From Sphingobium sp. V4 (GTDB taxonomy: Bacteria > Pseudomonadota > Alphaproteobacteria > Sphingomonadales > Sphingomonadaceae), in assembly GCF_029590555.1 (NCBI RefSeq), contig NZ_CP081002.1, positions 372,001 to 436,000 of the forward strand: 64,000 nt of DNA, given 5' to 3'. Below the pieces are notes generated by a model that had not been told where the DNA came from, searched no databases, and was given only the letters and a program-made list of their open reading frames with translations. Position 1 is the stretch's first letter, and the number at the start of each line of letters is the position of its first letter. Made by a program: the position numbers and the translations under genes. This document shows positions 8,471 to 16,978 of this stretch, one piece after another.

Positions 8471-9423
8471 GCATGACCCGCACCGAATTGCAGGATGCTG
8501 CGATACGCGCCTTTCCGCCGGCCGACCTGGTACCCGACGCCGATCGCAGCTGGACCATGATCGCGGAGATGGGCTGGCTGATGATGGCCGTCCCGGAGGA
8601 CCAGGGCGGCCTGGGGCTGGGGCTGGAAGCCGTCGGAGTGGCGCATCAGGCGCTGGGCCGCGCGTTGGTGCCGGGTCCGGCCATCGCCCAGATGCTGGTG
8701 ATTGAGGCGCTGACCGCAACCGGGCAGGACGCGCTGCTCGAACGGGCGATGGCGGGCGAGGTGATGACGGCGCCCCTGGCCGATGGAGCCACGGCAGTGC
8801 TCGATGCCGACCGGGCAAGCCATATCGTGCTGACCGACAAAGCGCGCATCCTGCTGGCGCCGATCGAAGGCTGCACCGTCACGGAACGGCCTACCTGGGA
8901 CCGGACCAGGCGGCTGTTCGACGTAACGGTCGCCGACGATCGCGCGATCCTGCTGGTGGCGGGGGCGGAGGCGGCCGCACTGGCCGACCGGATCGCCACG
9001 CTGCGCAGCATCGCCCTCACGGCCGATTGCCTGGGCGGCGCGGAGGCCGCACTCGCGATGACGATCGACTATCTTCAGACCCGGCGCCAGTTCGATCGTC
9101 CGCTGGCGCTGTTCCAGGCGCTCAAGCATCGCGTCGCGGACATGAAGACCGCGCTGGCGGCGGCCGAAGCGCTCTTCTGGGCGCGCGCCGAGGATCCGGC
9201 GGCGGACCGGATCGCGATGGGCGCGCTCAAGGCCCATGCGGCAGGCGTCTATCGCCTGATCGCCGAGGAGGCGATCCAGCTGCACGGCGGAATCGGCCTG
9301 ACCATGGAGCATCCCTGCCATCTCTTCCTCAAGCGGGCGATGCTGAACGCCGTGCTGGGCGGCGATGCGGATCACTGGCACGCGGAAGCGGGGCGACGGG
9401 CCATGACGGCGGCGATCGCCTGA
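8467..9423 (+). CDS. acyl-CoA dehydrogenase, short (beta-type) subunit
   Basis: This is a 318-residue short acyl-CoA dehydrogenase homologue. It keeps MAVPEDQGGLGLGLEAV in the N-terminal domain and DYLQTRRQFDRPLALFQALK with EEAIQLHGGIGLTMEHPCH in the C-terminal domain, but it lacks a standard TEP-type FAD loop. It is translationally coupled to the full-length partner through an ATGA overlap. The domain reduction mirrors that of the 4623-5537 protein. Family knowledge says such reduced subunits contribute half of a shared FAD site in heterotetramers; whether catalysis depends on it here is not shown by the sequence alone. Confidence 0.87.
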   Translation: MSMTRTELQDAAIRAFPPADLVPDADRSWTMIAEMGWLMMAVPEDQGGLGLGLEAVGVAHQALGRALVPGPAIAQMLVIEALTATGQDALLERAMAGEVMTAPLADGATAVLDADRASHIVLTDKARILLAPIEGCTVTERPTWDRTRRLFDVTVADDRAILLVAGAEAAALADRIATLRSIALTADCLGGAEAALAMTIDYLQTRRQFDRPLALFQALKHRVADMKTALAAAEALFWARAEDPAADRIAMGALKAHAAGVYRLIAEEAIQLHGGIGLTMEHPCHLFLKRAMLNAVLGGDADHWHAEAGRRAMTAAIA

Positions 9424-9448
9424 CAAGGATGGAAGGAGGGGACCGGAC

Positions 9449-11563
9449 ATGAAGGCGCTGGCGACTGCTGCGACATTGGCCCTGTTGATGGCGGGATCGA
9501 CGGGCGCCGCCTCCTCGCCCGTTCCGCCGGCCCCACCAGCCTCCCCGTCGGTGGAGGACGCGCTGTTCGCCCAGCCCTATATCGACAAGGATGAATGGCA
9601 CGACGCTCCCGTCCGTCACCGCTACGTCCATGGCGGGTTCAAGGGCACGCAGACGCGCTTTTCCTTCTATTTCCCTGAGCCTGCCCAATATCAGGGCCGC
9701 TTCTTCCAGCATATCACGCCGGTTCCCGACAGCGAGAACAACGCCCAGCTTCCAGGCACGCCGGAAGAGGACAAGATCGGTTTCGCCATCGCATCGGGCG
9801 CCTATTTCGTCGAGACCAACGGCGGCGGCCGCGATCAGGTCGGGATGCCGGGCAAGGGGGTCGATCCGACCATCGCCGCCTGGCGCGCCAATGCGGCGGC
9901 GGCCCGTTATTCCCGCGTGGTGGCGCAGTCCATATATGGCGGCAAACGACCCTATGGCTATGCCTATGGCGGCAGCGGCGGCGGCTTCCGCACGATCGGT
10001 TCGATCGAAAATAGCGACGGCGTCTGGGACGGGGTGGTGCCCTATGTGATCGGATCGACCATGGCGATCCCCAACATGTTCACCGTGCGGATGCACGCGA
10101 TGCGTCTGCTGAAGGACCGTTTCCCGCAGATCGTCGATGCCGTGGAGCCGGGCGGCAGCGGCAATCCCTATGCCGGGCTGAACGCGAAGGAGGCGGCCGC
10201 CCTGCGCGAGGTTACGCGCATGGGGTTCCCGACGCCCTCCTGGTTCGGCTACCGCACCATGGGCGTCCATGGCTTCGCCGCCCTCTATCAGGGGTTGGTG
10301 ATGGCCGATCCCACCTATTTCAACGATTTCTGGACCAAGCCGGGCTATCTGGGCTTTGACGATCCCCATGGCTTCGATGGCGCGCGGGTGCAGCACAAGA
10401 CCGCCATCGCCGCACCGATCAGCGCGGCGGAAGCGGCCCGCATGGGTCTCTCGACCAGCGTCGTCGACGGTCGCAAGGATGGCGGCGTCGACAATGCCTT
10501 TGCCGCCTTGCAGGGCAACGAGGCCCAGCGGATCGTCGCCTATCGCCTGTCGAGCGCCCCGCCCAGGGTCGATTTTCTCGGCGGCGACCTGGTCGTCGCA
10601 TCCGGCGCGGGCATGGGCAAGCGGCTGGCGCTCAGCCGGATCGAGGGTGATATCGCGATCCTGGGCGTGACCGACCCGGCGCTGGCAGCCAGCCTCAAGC
10701 CCGGCGATGCGGTCCAGGTCGACAACAGCAACTTCCTCGCCGCGCAGACCTACCACCGGCACCAGGTGCCGGGGCCGGACTTTCCGGTCTGGGATCAGTT
10801 CCGCAAGCCCGATGGCCGGCCAATCTATCCCCAGCGTCCCATGATCATCGGGCCGCTCTTCGTCCAGTCCACCGCCGGATCGCAGCTGACGGGCCGCTTC
10901 AAGGGCAAGATGATCATCGTCGAAAATCTGTGGGACCGCGAAGCCATGCCCTGGCAGGCGGACTGGTATCGGCAGCGGATCGCCTCGCATCTGGGCGCGG
11001 CGACCGACGATCATGTGCGGCTCTGGTACACCGATCACGCGCTGCACGGCGACAGCAGCCGACAGGAGGATCCGACCCGCACGGTCAGCTATCTCGGCAT
11101 GTTGCAGCAGGCGCTGCGCGATCTGGCCGCCTGGGTGGAAGAGGGCGTCGCGCCTCCGGCCGGCACCGCCTATCGCATCGCCGATGGCCAGGTGCTGGTT
11201 CCGGCGGACGCGGCGGCGCGCAAGGGCATCCAGCCGGTCGCGACCGTGACGGTCCGGGGCGGCGACATGGCGACGGCGAGGCCGGGGGAGCCGGTCGCGT
11301 TCAGCGCAACCATCGCAGTTCCGCCGGGTGCCGGAAAGATCGTCTCGGCCGAATGGGACTTCGAGGGCGACGGCCGCTTTCCGGTCAGCGCGCGCCTTCC
11401 GGCCGGATCACCATCGAGCGTCCGGCTGACCGCGCGGTACGCCTTCACCCGGCCAGGCGTCTATTTCCCCGCCCTGCGCGTCGCATCGGAACGCCATGGT
11501 GACAGGGCAACGCCCTTTGCGCGTATCCAGAATCTGGGACGCGTCCGGGTCGTCGTGCGATAG
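9449..11563 (+). CDS. secreted alpha/beta-hydrolase with C-terminal PKD-like domain
   Basis: This 704-residue protein has a Sec-type signal peptide (MKALATAATLALLMAGSTGA). The hydrolase part carries the nucleophile elbow YAYGGSGGGFRT, an acid region at ENLWDREAMPWQADW and the catalytic-His region LWYTDHALHGDS, compatible with an esterase or tannase-like triad. The last 90 or so residues include SAEWDFEGDG, typical of a PKD beta-sandwich, usually a binding or spacer domain. It begins 25 bp after the short acyl-CoA dehydrogenase with GGAAGGAGGGG upstream, so it is probably cotranscribed. A role in releasing the acid substrate of the cluster from an ester is inference. It is convergent with the aldo/keto reductase, one base apart. 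Confidence 0.8.
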   Translation: MKALATAATLALLMAGSTGAASSPVPPAPPASPSVEDALFAQPYIDKDEWHDAPVRHRYVHGGFKGTQTRFSFYFPEPAQYQGRFFQHITPVPDSENNAQLPGTPEEDKIGFAIASGAYFVETNGGGRDQVGMPGKGVDPTIAAWRANAAAARYSRVVAQSIYGGKRPYGYAYGGSGGGFRTIGSIENSDGVWDGVVPYVIGSTMAIPNMFTVRMHAMRLLKDRFPQIVDAVEPGGSGNPYAGLNAKEAAALREVTRMGFPTPSWFGYRTMGVHGFAALYQGLVMADPTYFNDFWTKPGYLGFDDPHGFDGARVQHKTAIAAPISAAEAARMGLSTSVVDGRKDGGVDNAFAALQGNEAQRIVAYRLSSAPPRVDFLGGDLVVASGAGMGKRLALSRIEGDIAILGVTDPALAASLKPGDAVQVDNSNFLAAQTYHRHQVPGPDFPVWDQFRKPDGRPIYPQRPMIIGPLFVQSTAGSQLTGRFKGKMIIVENLWDREAMPWQADWYRQRIASHLGAATDDHVRLWYTDHALHGDSSRQEDPTRTVSYLGMLQQALRDLAAWVEEGVAPPAGTAYRIADGQVLVPADAAARKGIQPVATVTVRGGDMATARPGEPVAFSATIAVPPGAGKIVSAEWDFEGDGRFPVSARLPAGSPSSVRLTARYAFTRPGVYFPALRVASERHGDRATPFARIQNLGRVRVVVR

Positions 11564-11564
11564 G

Positions 11565-12578
11565 CTATTCCAGCGGTTCGCCCGGCCAGGTCTCGGTATC
11601 GATCTGCGCCTGCGCGGCCTTGGGGTAGCGTGGCCCCGACACCGCCTCGAAGGTGAAGAGCGCGTCCACCGCCGCCAGCGTCTCGGCGGAGAGGTCGAAG
11701 GACAGCGTCGCCAGATCCTCGTCCAGATGGGCGATGCTGGTCGTACCGGGAATGGCGACGATATTGGGGCGGCGCGACAGCACCCAGCCCAGGCTCAGTT
11801 GCGCCATGGTGCAGCCCGCGTCCTGCGCGATCGTCCTGAACTGCGCCGCCAATTCCAGATTGCGCGCGAGGTGCGGCGCCTGAAAACGCGGCATGGCGCC
11901 GCGAATATCGCCCTTGGGCACGCCGTCCGGTCCGACCCCGCCCGCCAGCACGCCACGCGCGACCGGCGAAAAGGCGACGAAGCCGACGCCAAGTTCCACG
12001 CAGGCGTCCAGCACCGCGACTTCGGCATTGCGCGTCCAGGGCGAATATTCGGTCTGCATCGCGGCGATCGGATGGACGGCGTGGGCGCGACGCAGCGTCG
12101 CGGCCGACATTTCCGACAGTCCGATCGCGCCGATCTTCCCGGCCTCGACCGCGCGGACAAGCGCGCCGACGGACTCCTCGATCGGCACATTGGGGTCGAG
12201 CCGATGGAGATAATAGAGATCGATATGCTCGACCTTCAGCCGCCGCAGCGAATCCTCCAGCGTCGCGCTGATCGCATCGGGCGATCCGTCGAGGCCGCGC
12301 TGCCCGTCCTTGCCCCCCAGCACGCATTTGCTGGCGAGCACGAATGCGTCGCGCCGGTCCATCAGCGTGCGGCCCAGCAGTTCTTCATTGGCGCCAAAGC
12401 CGTAGAGCGCGGCGGTGTCGAAGAAATCGACCCCGTGGTCGAGCGCATGGAGCAGCAGTTTTTCCGCCTGCCGCGGTTCCGGCCGGGGCAGATAGGCATG
12501 GCTGAGATTCATGCAGCCAAGGCCGATGGGAGACACGGTGAAAGGGCCGATGGCGCGGCGCGACGGCGAGACAGTCAT
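11565..12578 (-). CDS. aldo/keto reductase
   Basis: This 337-residue NADPH-dependent aldo/keto reductase of the Tas/YajO-like type has IGPFTVSPIGLGCMNLSHAY, then DFFDTAALYGFGANEELLG (catalytic Asp and Tyr), VLASKCVL (Lys) and DLYYLHRLDP (His). The C-terminal half has the cofactor loop VAIPGTTSIAHLDEDL. I chose the ATG at 12578, where homology to the family begins; the frame is open further upstream but looks non-coding. It is convergent with the secreted hydrolase (stop codons one base apart) and divergent from the dienelactone-hydrolase-like gene. The substrate is unknown. Confidence 0.88.
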   Translation of the reverse strand: MTVSPSRRAIGPFTVSPIGLGCMNLSHAYLPRPEPRQAEKLLLHALDHGVDFFDTAALYGFGANEELLGRTLMDRRDAFVLASKCVLGGKDGQRGLDGSPDAISATLEDSLRRLKVEHIDLYYLHRLDPNVPIEESVGALVRAVEAGKIGAIGLSEMSAATLRRAHAVHPIAAMQTEYSPWTRNAEVAVLDACVELGVGFVAFSPVARGVLAGGVGPDGVPKGDIRGAMPRFQAPHLARNLELAAQFRTIAQDAGCTMAQLSLGWVLSRRPNIVAIPGTTSIAHLDEDLATLSFDLSAETLAAVDALFTFEAVSGPRYPKAAQAQIDTETWPGEPLE

Positions 12579-12735
12579 GAGAAGGCGATGATCCTGTTTC
12601 CGATCGGGGATGCCACGCCATAGCGAGGCTTGGCCGCCGGTTCCACCCATCATGCGCGCCGGGCGATCATGTTTGGCTGGACAAGCCGGCGACGGACAGG
12701 AAGACTGGATCAAGGCCGGCGAAGGAGAGTGCCCC

Positions 12736-13647
12736 ATGCCCAGTGAATCCGACACGCCCTCATCCAGGCGCGCCGCCGATTATCCCCGCGCCGTGCTCGA
12801 CCTGTTCGACGCCTATGTCCATGGGACGATCGACCGGCGCGGCTTCCTCCAGCAATGCGCGATCCATGTCGGCGGGACCGCTGCCGCCACCGCGATGTTG
12901 ACCACGCTCAGTCCCGATTTCGCGCGCGGCCAAGTGATCCCGCCCGACGACCGGCGCATCGCCGTCAGCCATGTCGACATCCCGTCGCCCAGGGGCAACG
13001 GCACGATCCGCGCCTATGTGGCCCGACCGGTGGGCAGGGCCGACGCCAGGCTGCCGGTGATCCTCGTCGCACACGAAAATCGCGGCCTCAACCCACATAT
13101 CGAAGATATTGCACGCCGCCTGGCCGTTGACGGCTTTCTCGCCGTTGCGCCAGACGCCCTCACCACATTGGGCGGCTATCCGGGCGACGAGGACAAGGCG
13201 CGCACGATGTTCGCGACGCTGGACCGCGCGAAAATCCAGGAGGATTTCATCGCCGCGGCTGCACATGCGAAGGGGATGGCGGGCGGCAACGGCCGCGTGG
13301 GCGCTGTCGGCTTCTGCTTCGGCGGCGGCATCGCCAACCTGCTGGCCGCGCGCGTTCCCGACCTGCGGGCGGCCGTGCCCTTCTATGGCAGCCCGCCGCC
13401 GATCGAGGAGGTGCCGGCGATCAAGGCCGAACTGCTCATCCACTATGGCGGCAATGATGCGCGCACCAACGCCGCATGGCCCGGCTATGAAGAGGCGCTG
13501 AAGAAAGCCGGCATCCGCTATCGGGCCTTCATCTACGACGGCGCCGAGCATGGCTTCAACAACGACACCACGCCGCGCTTCGACAAGGCCGCCGCCGATC
13601 TCGCCTGGGCGCGGACGATTGCCCTGTTCCGGCGGACGCTGGGATGA
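12736..13647 (+). CDS. Tat-exported dienelactone hydrolase family protein
   Basis: This 303-residue protein has a twin-arginine motif DRRGFLQQ at residues 33-40, preceded by an extended n-region (LDLFDAYVHGTI) and followed by an Ala/Thr-rich hydrophobic stretch. The hydrolase domain has VGFCFGGG, with Cys as nucleophile as in dienelactone hydrolases, an acid at GGNDARTN and the His in GAEHGFNND. It probably acts in the periplasm on a lactone or ester. AAGGAGAG lies six bases before the ATG at 12736. The gene stands alone between a divergent aldo/keto reductase and a convergent GH115 gene, with a terminator-like hairpin about 190 bp downstream. Confidence 0.88.
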   Translation: MPSESDTPSSRRAADYPRAVLDLFDAYVHGTIDRRGFLQQCAIHVGGTAAATAMLTTLSPDFARGQVIPPDDRRIAVSHVDIPSPRGNGTIRAYVARPVGRADARLPVILVAHENRGLNPHIEDIARRLAVDGFLAVAPDALTTLGGYPGDEDKARTMFATLDRAKIQEDFIAAAAHAKGMAGGNGRVGAVGFCFGGGIANLLAARVPDLRAAVPFYGSPPPIEEVPAIKAELLIHYGGNDARTNAAWPGYEEALKKAGIRYRAFIYDGAEHGFNNDTTPRFDKAAADLAWARTIALFRRTLG

Positions 13648-13834
13648 GCGCAGCGCCGGTTACGGCCGGAAGGTCGGTCTTACCGGCCTGGGCGCAGTCG
13701 CCGCTGACCGGAATTTCGGAGGCGCTGCTGTCCCCCGATGGTAAGGCGCGTTGGTCGCAACCGTCTGGTCCGCAACGCACCCATGGCGTGACCGTCGGCG
13801 TCGACTATTGACGTCCCAAAGGGTCGCATTCCGC

Positions 13835-13865
13835 CCCGCCGGTTCGGCGGCGGGATATTTTTCTG
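13835..13865 (+). terminator. putative rho-independent terminator
   Basis: CCCGCCG and CGGCGGG form a 7-bp stem around a six-base loop (13835-13854), followed by a T-rich tail (ATATTTTT). The orientation suits rightward transcription from the dienelactone-hydrolase-like gene, which ends 190 bp upstream. The 230-bp gap between that gene and GH115 holds nothing else I can name. Confidence 0.55.
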
Positions 13866-13876
13866 ACCGTTCCCGC

Positions 13877-16654
13877 TCAGGACAAGGGCGGCGCGCCATA
13901 GAAGTCGGCCGCGCCGTCCAGCCGGACGTCGATCCGGTCCAGCAGAAAGCCCGGATCGAGCGCATGGACTCGGATCTCGTGCCTGCCCTCGGCCAGTTGC
14001 GGCAACGCGATGCCCCTGAAAGCCATATTGCCCAGGACATTGCGCTTCCAGTCCTCGCTGCGCCCGTGCGTTTCGAAATCCAGTATCCGGACCGGGCCGT
14101 CATCGACCTGCACCGCCAGACGCAGGCCGTTGGCGGAGGTCAGCGGATGGACCGGAACGGCGACGACGCGCAATTCCGCCCCGGCCTCGTTTCCCGTCTC
14201 GAAGACATAGCGCAACGGCTGCGTCTCCCCCGGCGCATCCCGCGACGGAAGGTTCAGTTTCGCGCGCAAGGCAGCCTGCCGCGATCCAAGCCCGGGCACG
14301 ACTTCCCAATCCTCGTTCATCGCGGCCGGCGACGCCGCGGTCAGGGAAATGGTGCGATCGATCTCGACCGGGGCGGCGGCGTGCCCCGCACGGATGAACC
14401 GCCCCGCGACGGCCAGGCGCCTGCCGCCACATTCCAGCGTACCGAAATTGATCGCGCCGCCGCCGTCATAGGACAGGATGATCCGCTGCTGAAAGCCGTT
14501 GGCGGCCGTCAGTGCGCCATGTGTCGCCTCGGCCACGATCCCCTTCTGGTCCGCCAGCCGCCACTCGCCGTCCATGCCCCAGCCATGCACGGTCAGCGCG
14601 TGGCGCGCCGGGCGCCCCTCGACGAAACTCAGCTCGGCCACATCCAGCCCGCAGCCCGCCTTCCGGGGAAAATCCGCCTTGGGAAAGACCGGCCGGGCGA
14701 AGACCGGCAGGTCGCGGGGCGCCATGTTCATGATGCCGCGCCACTTGCCGTCCCGCTGGTCATTATAGGCCGCCGTATCCGCGACAATCCGGTCATGCGC
14801 GGCCTCCGCCTCCTGCGCCAGCCGGTTGGCGACAGGCCGGCCCTGCCGGGCATGGAGCGCCGCCAGATCGAGCTTCAGATTGCGCTCGTTCATGCTGGCC
14901 GCACCCCGCACCGGATAGAGTATCAGCTGGAAATAGGCATCGCGCCGATCCGCCGGGATGCGGGCCGCCATCGCCTCCGCCCGTGCGACCAGATCGGCAT
15001 AGCGGTCGATCCGCCGCCATGCCTCGCTTCCGCCGGTGCGGACATGATCGCCGATCCGGATCGGCCGCGTGGGTTCGACCTGGCTGAAACCCATGAACTC
15101 CGGCCGCCGCTCCCAGGCCAGATCATAATAGTCCGTCATGATGTCGGCGATGCGGCCCGCCAGCGGCGCGTCGAACTGTCTCGCCAGCCATGTTTCCATA
15201 TGGGCGCGCGCCCTCTGCCCGAACAGCTCGTGGTCGAACGCCAGATCGAGGAAATATTGGGTCAGATATTCGGCCGGCTTGATGTCACCCACATTCAGCA
15301 TCCAGATGCGGCGCGCCTCCATCTGCCGGGCGCGCTCCATCTGTTCGCGGATCAAAGCGGGGTGGGTGGTGCCCAGCCAGAGATAATCATGCGGACGCCC
15401 CCAGTAGGAAACATGATAATAGACACCCGACCCACCCCGGCGCGCCCGTTCCTGCTCGGTCGGCAACTGGCTGATATAGCCGTAATTATCCTCGGGCCAG
15501 ACCAGCGTGACATCGTCGGGCACCTTCAGGCCCAGCCCGTACAGGTCCAGCACCTCCTTGTAGAGCGTCAGGGCCTGCGGCACCTGGTCCGCCGGCTTGC
15601 CCTGGGCTGCGGCCAGCAGGCCGCGCTGCACGCCGATTGCCTTGGCGAGCGCATCCCGGGCGATACCGGGCGTTGCGGCCCCCTCCATCTCGGAATCATG
15701 CTTGCCCCGCAGCCCGACGGTGTAGACATTCTCGAACGGCGCCACCTCCACCGCGCGGACGCGCCAATACTCGATCATGGCGTCGCGATTGGTGAAGAAG
15801 TTGAACGCCCCCCGCGCCCTGTCATCCCATTCGCGGACATTATTGCGCATCATCGGTTCGGCATGGGACGTGCCCGCGACGATCGCATGATCGCGCGCGG
15901 CCTGCGCATTGCCCGCAATCTGGTAGAAGGGCCGGGTGCTGTCATGCATCGCCGGCCAGATGAAATTGGCCTTCAGCCGCCACATCAGTTCGAAGATGCG
16001 GGCATAGGTCTTGGGCCCGATATCGCCCGTCTCCGGCTCGAATGTGCGCGCCGCCCAGGGCTGCAATCCCCAATCCTCGTCGTTGAGGAAGATGCCGCGA
16101 TAATGGACAGATGGCGCCTTCGACAGGCGATGGCCGCCATCGACCGCCAACCTTTTCCGCCTCTGCGGCGCCACGTCCGCCCACCACTCCCAGGCCGAAA
16201 CGCCCATCTCGCGCGTCAGATCCACCATGCCCCAGATCGCCCCGCGCACGTCGGACCCGGCAATCACCAGATACTGGCGGCCCGGATGGCTGCGAGAGGG
16301 CACGAGGACCCGGACATGACGCTCCCACTCGCCATTCAGCGAATCAAGATCCAGCCCACTGTCCCGCACGACCGCATCCATCACCGCCGATCCCCTGTTC
16401 CCGATGACAATGCACAGGGTCGCGCAATCCTGCAGGTCCGCCGACCGGCGCGGAGCGATCCCCGTCACTTTCAGCAGGTCGCGGGTAAGCATGGCCGCCG
16501 CCAGTTCCAGCGGCCTGTCATCGGAATGGATCACCGTGGCGACCTTCCGGCCGTCGAACAGCAGCGCCTCGCGGGCGGATGCGGGCGTACTGCTCAGCAA
16601 GGCCACGACGCTCAGGGCGACGCCGATCCCGCGCCTGACAACTGCTTCCTGCAT
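13877..16654 (-). CDS. GH115 xylan alpha-1,2-glucuronidase
   Basis: This 925-residue protein has a signal peptide ending at STPASA-RE. It has the features of GH115: AGSDVRGAIWGMVDLTREMG and VSAWEWWADV, then YRGIFLNDEDWGLQPWA, MWRLKANFIWPAMHD and the GLRGKHDSEMEG region, with WPEDNYGYISQLP further on and a C-terminal beta-rich part. GH115 enzymes remove (4-O-methyl-)glucuronic acid from internal xylose units of glucuronoxylan. GAGGG lies eight bases before the ATG. The gene is divergent from the GH68 operon, and a LacI-type palindrome sits between them. No xylanase or xylosidase for xylan is adjacent, so its grouping with sucrose/raffinose genes is odd. Confidence 0.92.
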   Translation of the reverse strand: MQEAVVRRGIGVALSVVALLSSTPASAREALLFDGRKVATVIHSDDRPLELAAAMLTRDLLKVTGIAPRRSADLQDCATLCIVIGNRGSAVMDAVVRDSGLDLDSLNGEWERHVRVLVPSRSHPGRQYLVIAGSDVRGAIWGMVDLTREMGVSAWEWWADVAPQRRKRLAVDGGHRLSKAPSVHYRGIFLNDEDWGLQPWAARTFEPETGDIGPKTYARIFELMWRLKANFIWPAMHDSTRPFYQIAGNAQAARDHAIVAGTSHAEPMMRNNVREWDDRARGAFNFFTNRDAMIEYWRVRAVEVAPFENVYTVGLRGKHDSEMEGAATPGIARDALAKAIGVQRGLLAAAQGKPADQVPQALTLYKEVLDLYGLGLKVPDDVTLVWPEDNYGYISQLPTEQERARRGGSGVYYHVSYWGRPHDYLWLGTTHPALIREQMERARQMEARRIWMLNVGDIKPAEYLTQYFLDLAFDHELFGQRARAHMETWLARQFDAPLAGRIADIMTDYYDLAWERRPEFMGFSQVEPTRPIRIGDHVRTGGSEAWRRIDRYADLVARAEAMAARIPADRRDAYFQLILYPVRGAASMNERNLKLDLAALHARQGRPVANRLAQEAEAAHDRIVADTAAYNDQRDGKWRGIMNMAPRDLPVFARPVFPKADFPRKAGCGLDVAELSFVEGRPARHALTVHGWGMDGEWRLADQKGIVAEATHGALTAANGFQQRIILSYDGGGAINFGTLECGGRRLAVAGRFIRAGHAAAPVEIDRTISLTAASPAAMNEDWEVVPGLGSRQAALRAKLNLPSRDAPGETQPLRYVFETGNEAGAELRVVAVPVHPLTSANGLRLAVQVDDGPVRILDFETHGRSEDWKRNVLGNMAFRGIALPQLAEGRHEIRVHALDPGFLLDRIDVRLDGAADFYGAPPLS

Positions 16655-16825
16655 CCCCTGTTTCCCTCTGCTCGTTCGGCATGGACTGCCAATTCAAAAG
16701 CTAAAACACTTCATATACTTTCTCAATGTGAACCGACATTCCACATGATAAACTTTCAGGGTGGCCAGGCGATCGCCACACCGACCATGCGCCACATGTC
16801 GGTGCCGAACTTCAAAACATATGTT

Positions 16826-16837
16826 GCAAACGTTTGC
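16826..16837. promoter_or_regulatory. LacI-family operator candidate O1
   Basis: GCAAACGTTTGC is a perfect 12-bp palindrome with the central CG typical of LacI/GalR operators. It lies 172 bp upstream of GH115 and 142 bp upstream of GH68. The same 12-mer recurs at 23021 and close variants occur at 23044 and 28199, all in intergenic regions of the same locus, which encodes one LacI regulator (25744-26757). Confidence 0.75.
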
Positions 16838-16916
16838 CTAATGCCTTATCGCGCTGTTGGAGCAGATTGCGAACGGCCGCTCCCCGGTCCGTATCCAGCC
16901 TGATTTCCACCTTGGG

Positions 16917-16956
16917 GGAGGATGTCGCCAAGACTGCACGCTTGGGGGCATCCTCC
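16917..16956 (+). promoter_or_regulatory. long hairpin in the GH68 5' leader
   Basis: GGAGGATG (16917-16924) pairs with CATCCTCC (16949-16956). Inside it, CCAAG (16928-16932) pairs with CTTGG (16941-16945), leaving an 8-base loop and a small internal bulge. It ends eight bases before the ribosome site of the GH68 gene. There is no T-run, so it is not a standard terminator. It could stabilise the mRNA or control translation; the function is not known. Confidence 0.5.
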
Positions 16957-16978
16957 TCCCCACGAGAGGACGCCGTCT

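Larger units (their letters stand above)
16655..16978. promoter_or_regulatory. divergent promoter region GH115 / GH68
   Basis: This 324-bp gap separates two divergent genes. Its left half (16680-16760) is clearly more AT-rich than the surroundings and probably holds the GH115 promoter. It contains the perfect palindrome at 16826-16837 and, in the GH68 leader, the hairpin at 16917-16956 (both listed separately). A ribosome site GAGAGGA (16964-16970) serves the GH68 start. No short coding frame in it looks real. Confidence 0.7.

Noticed and set aside
13751..16903. 1050-codon open frame on the plus strand opposite GH115
   Set aside because: GH115 on the minus strand has a signal peptide, family motifs and a ribosome site; the plus frame has none and runs through the intergenic region.
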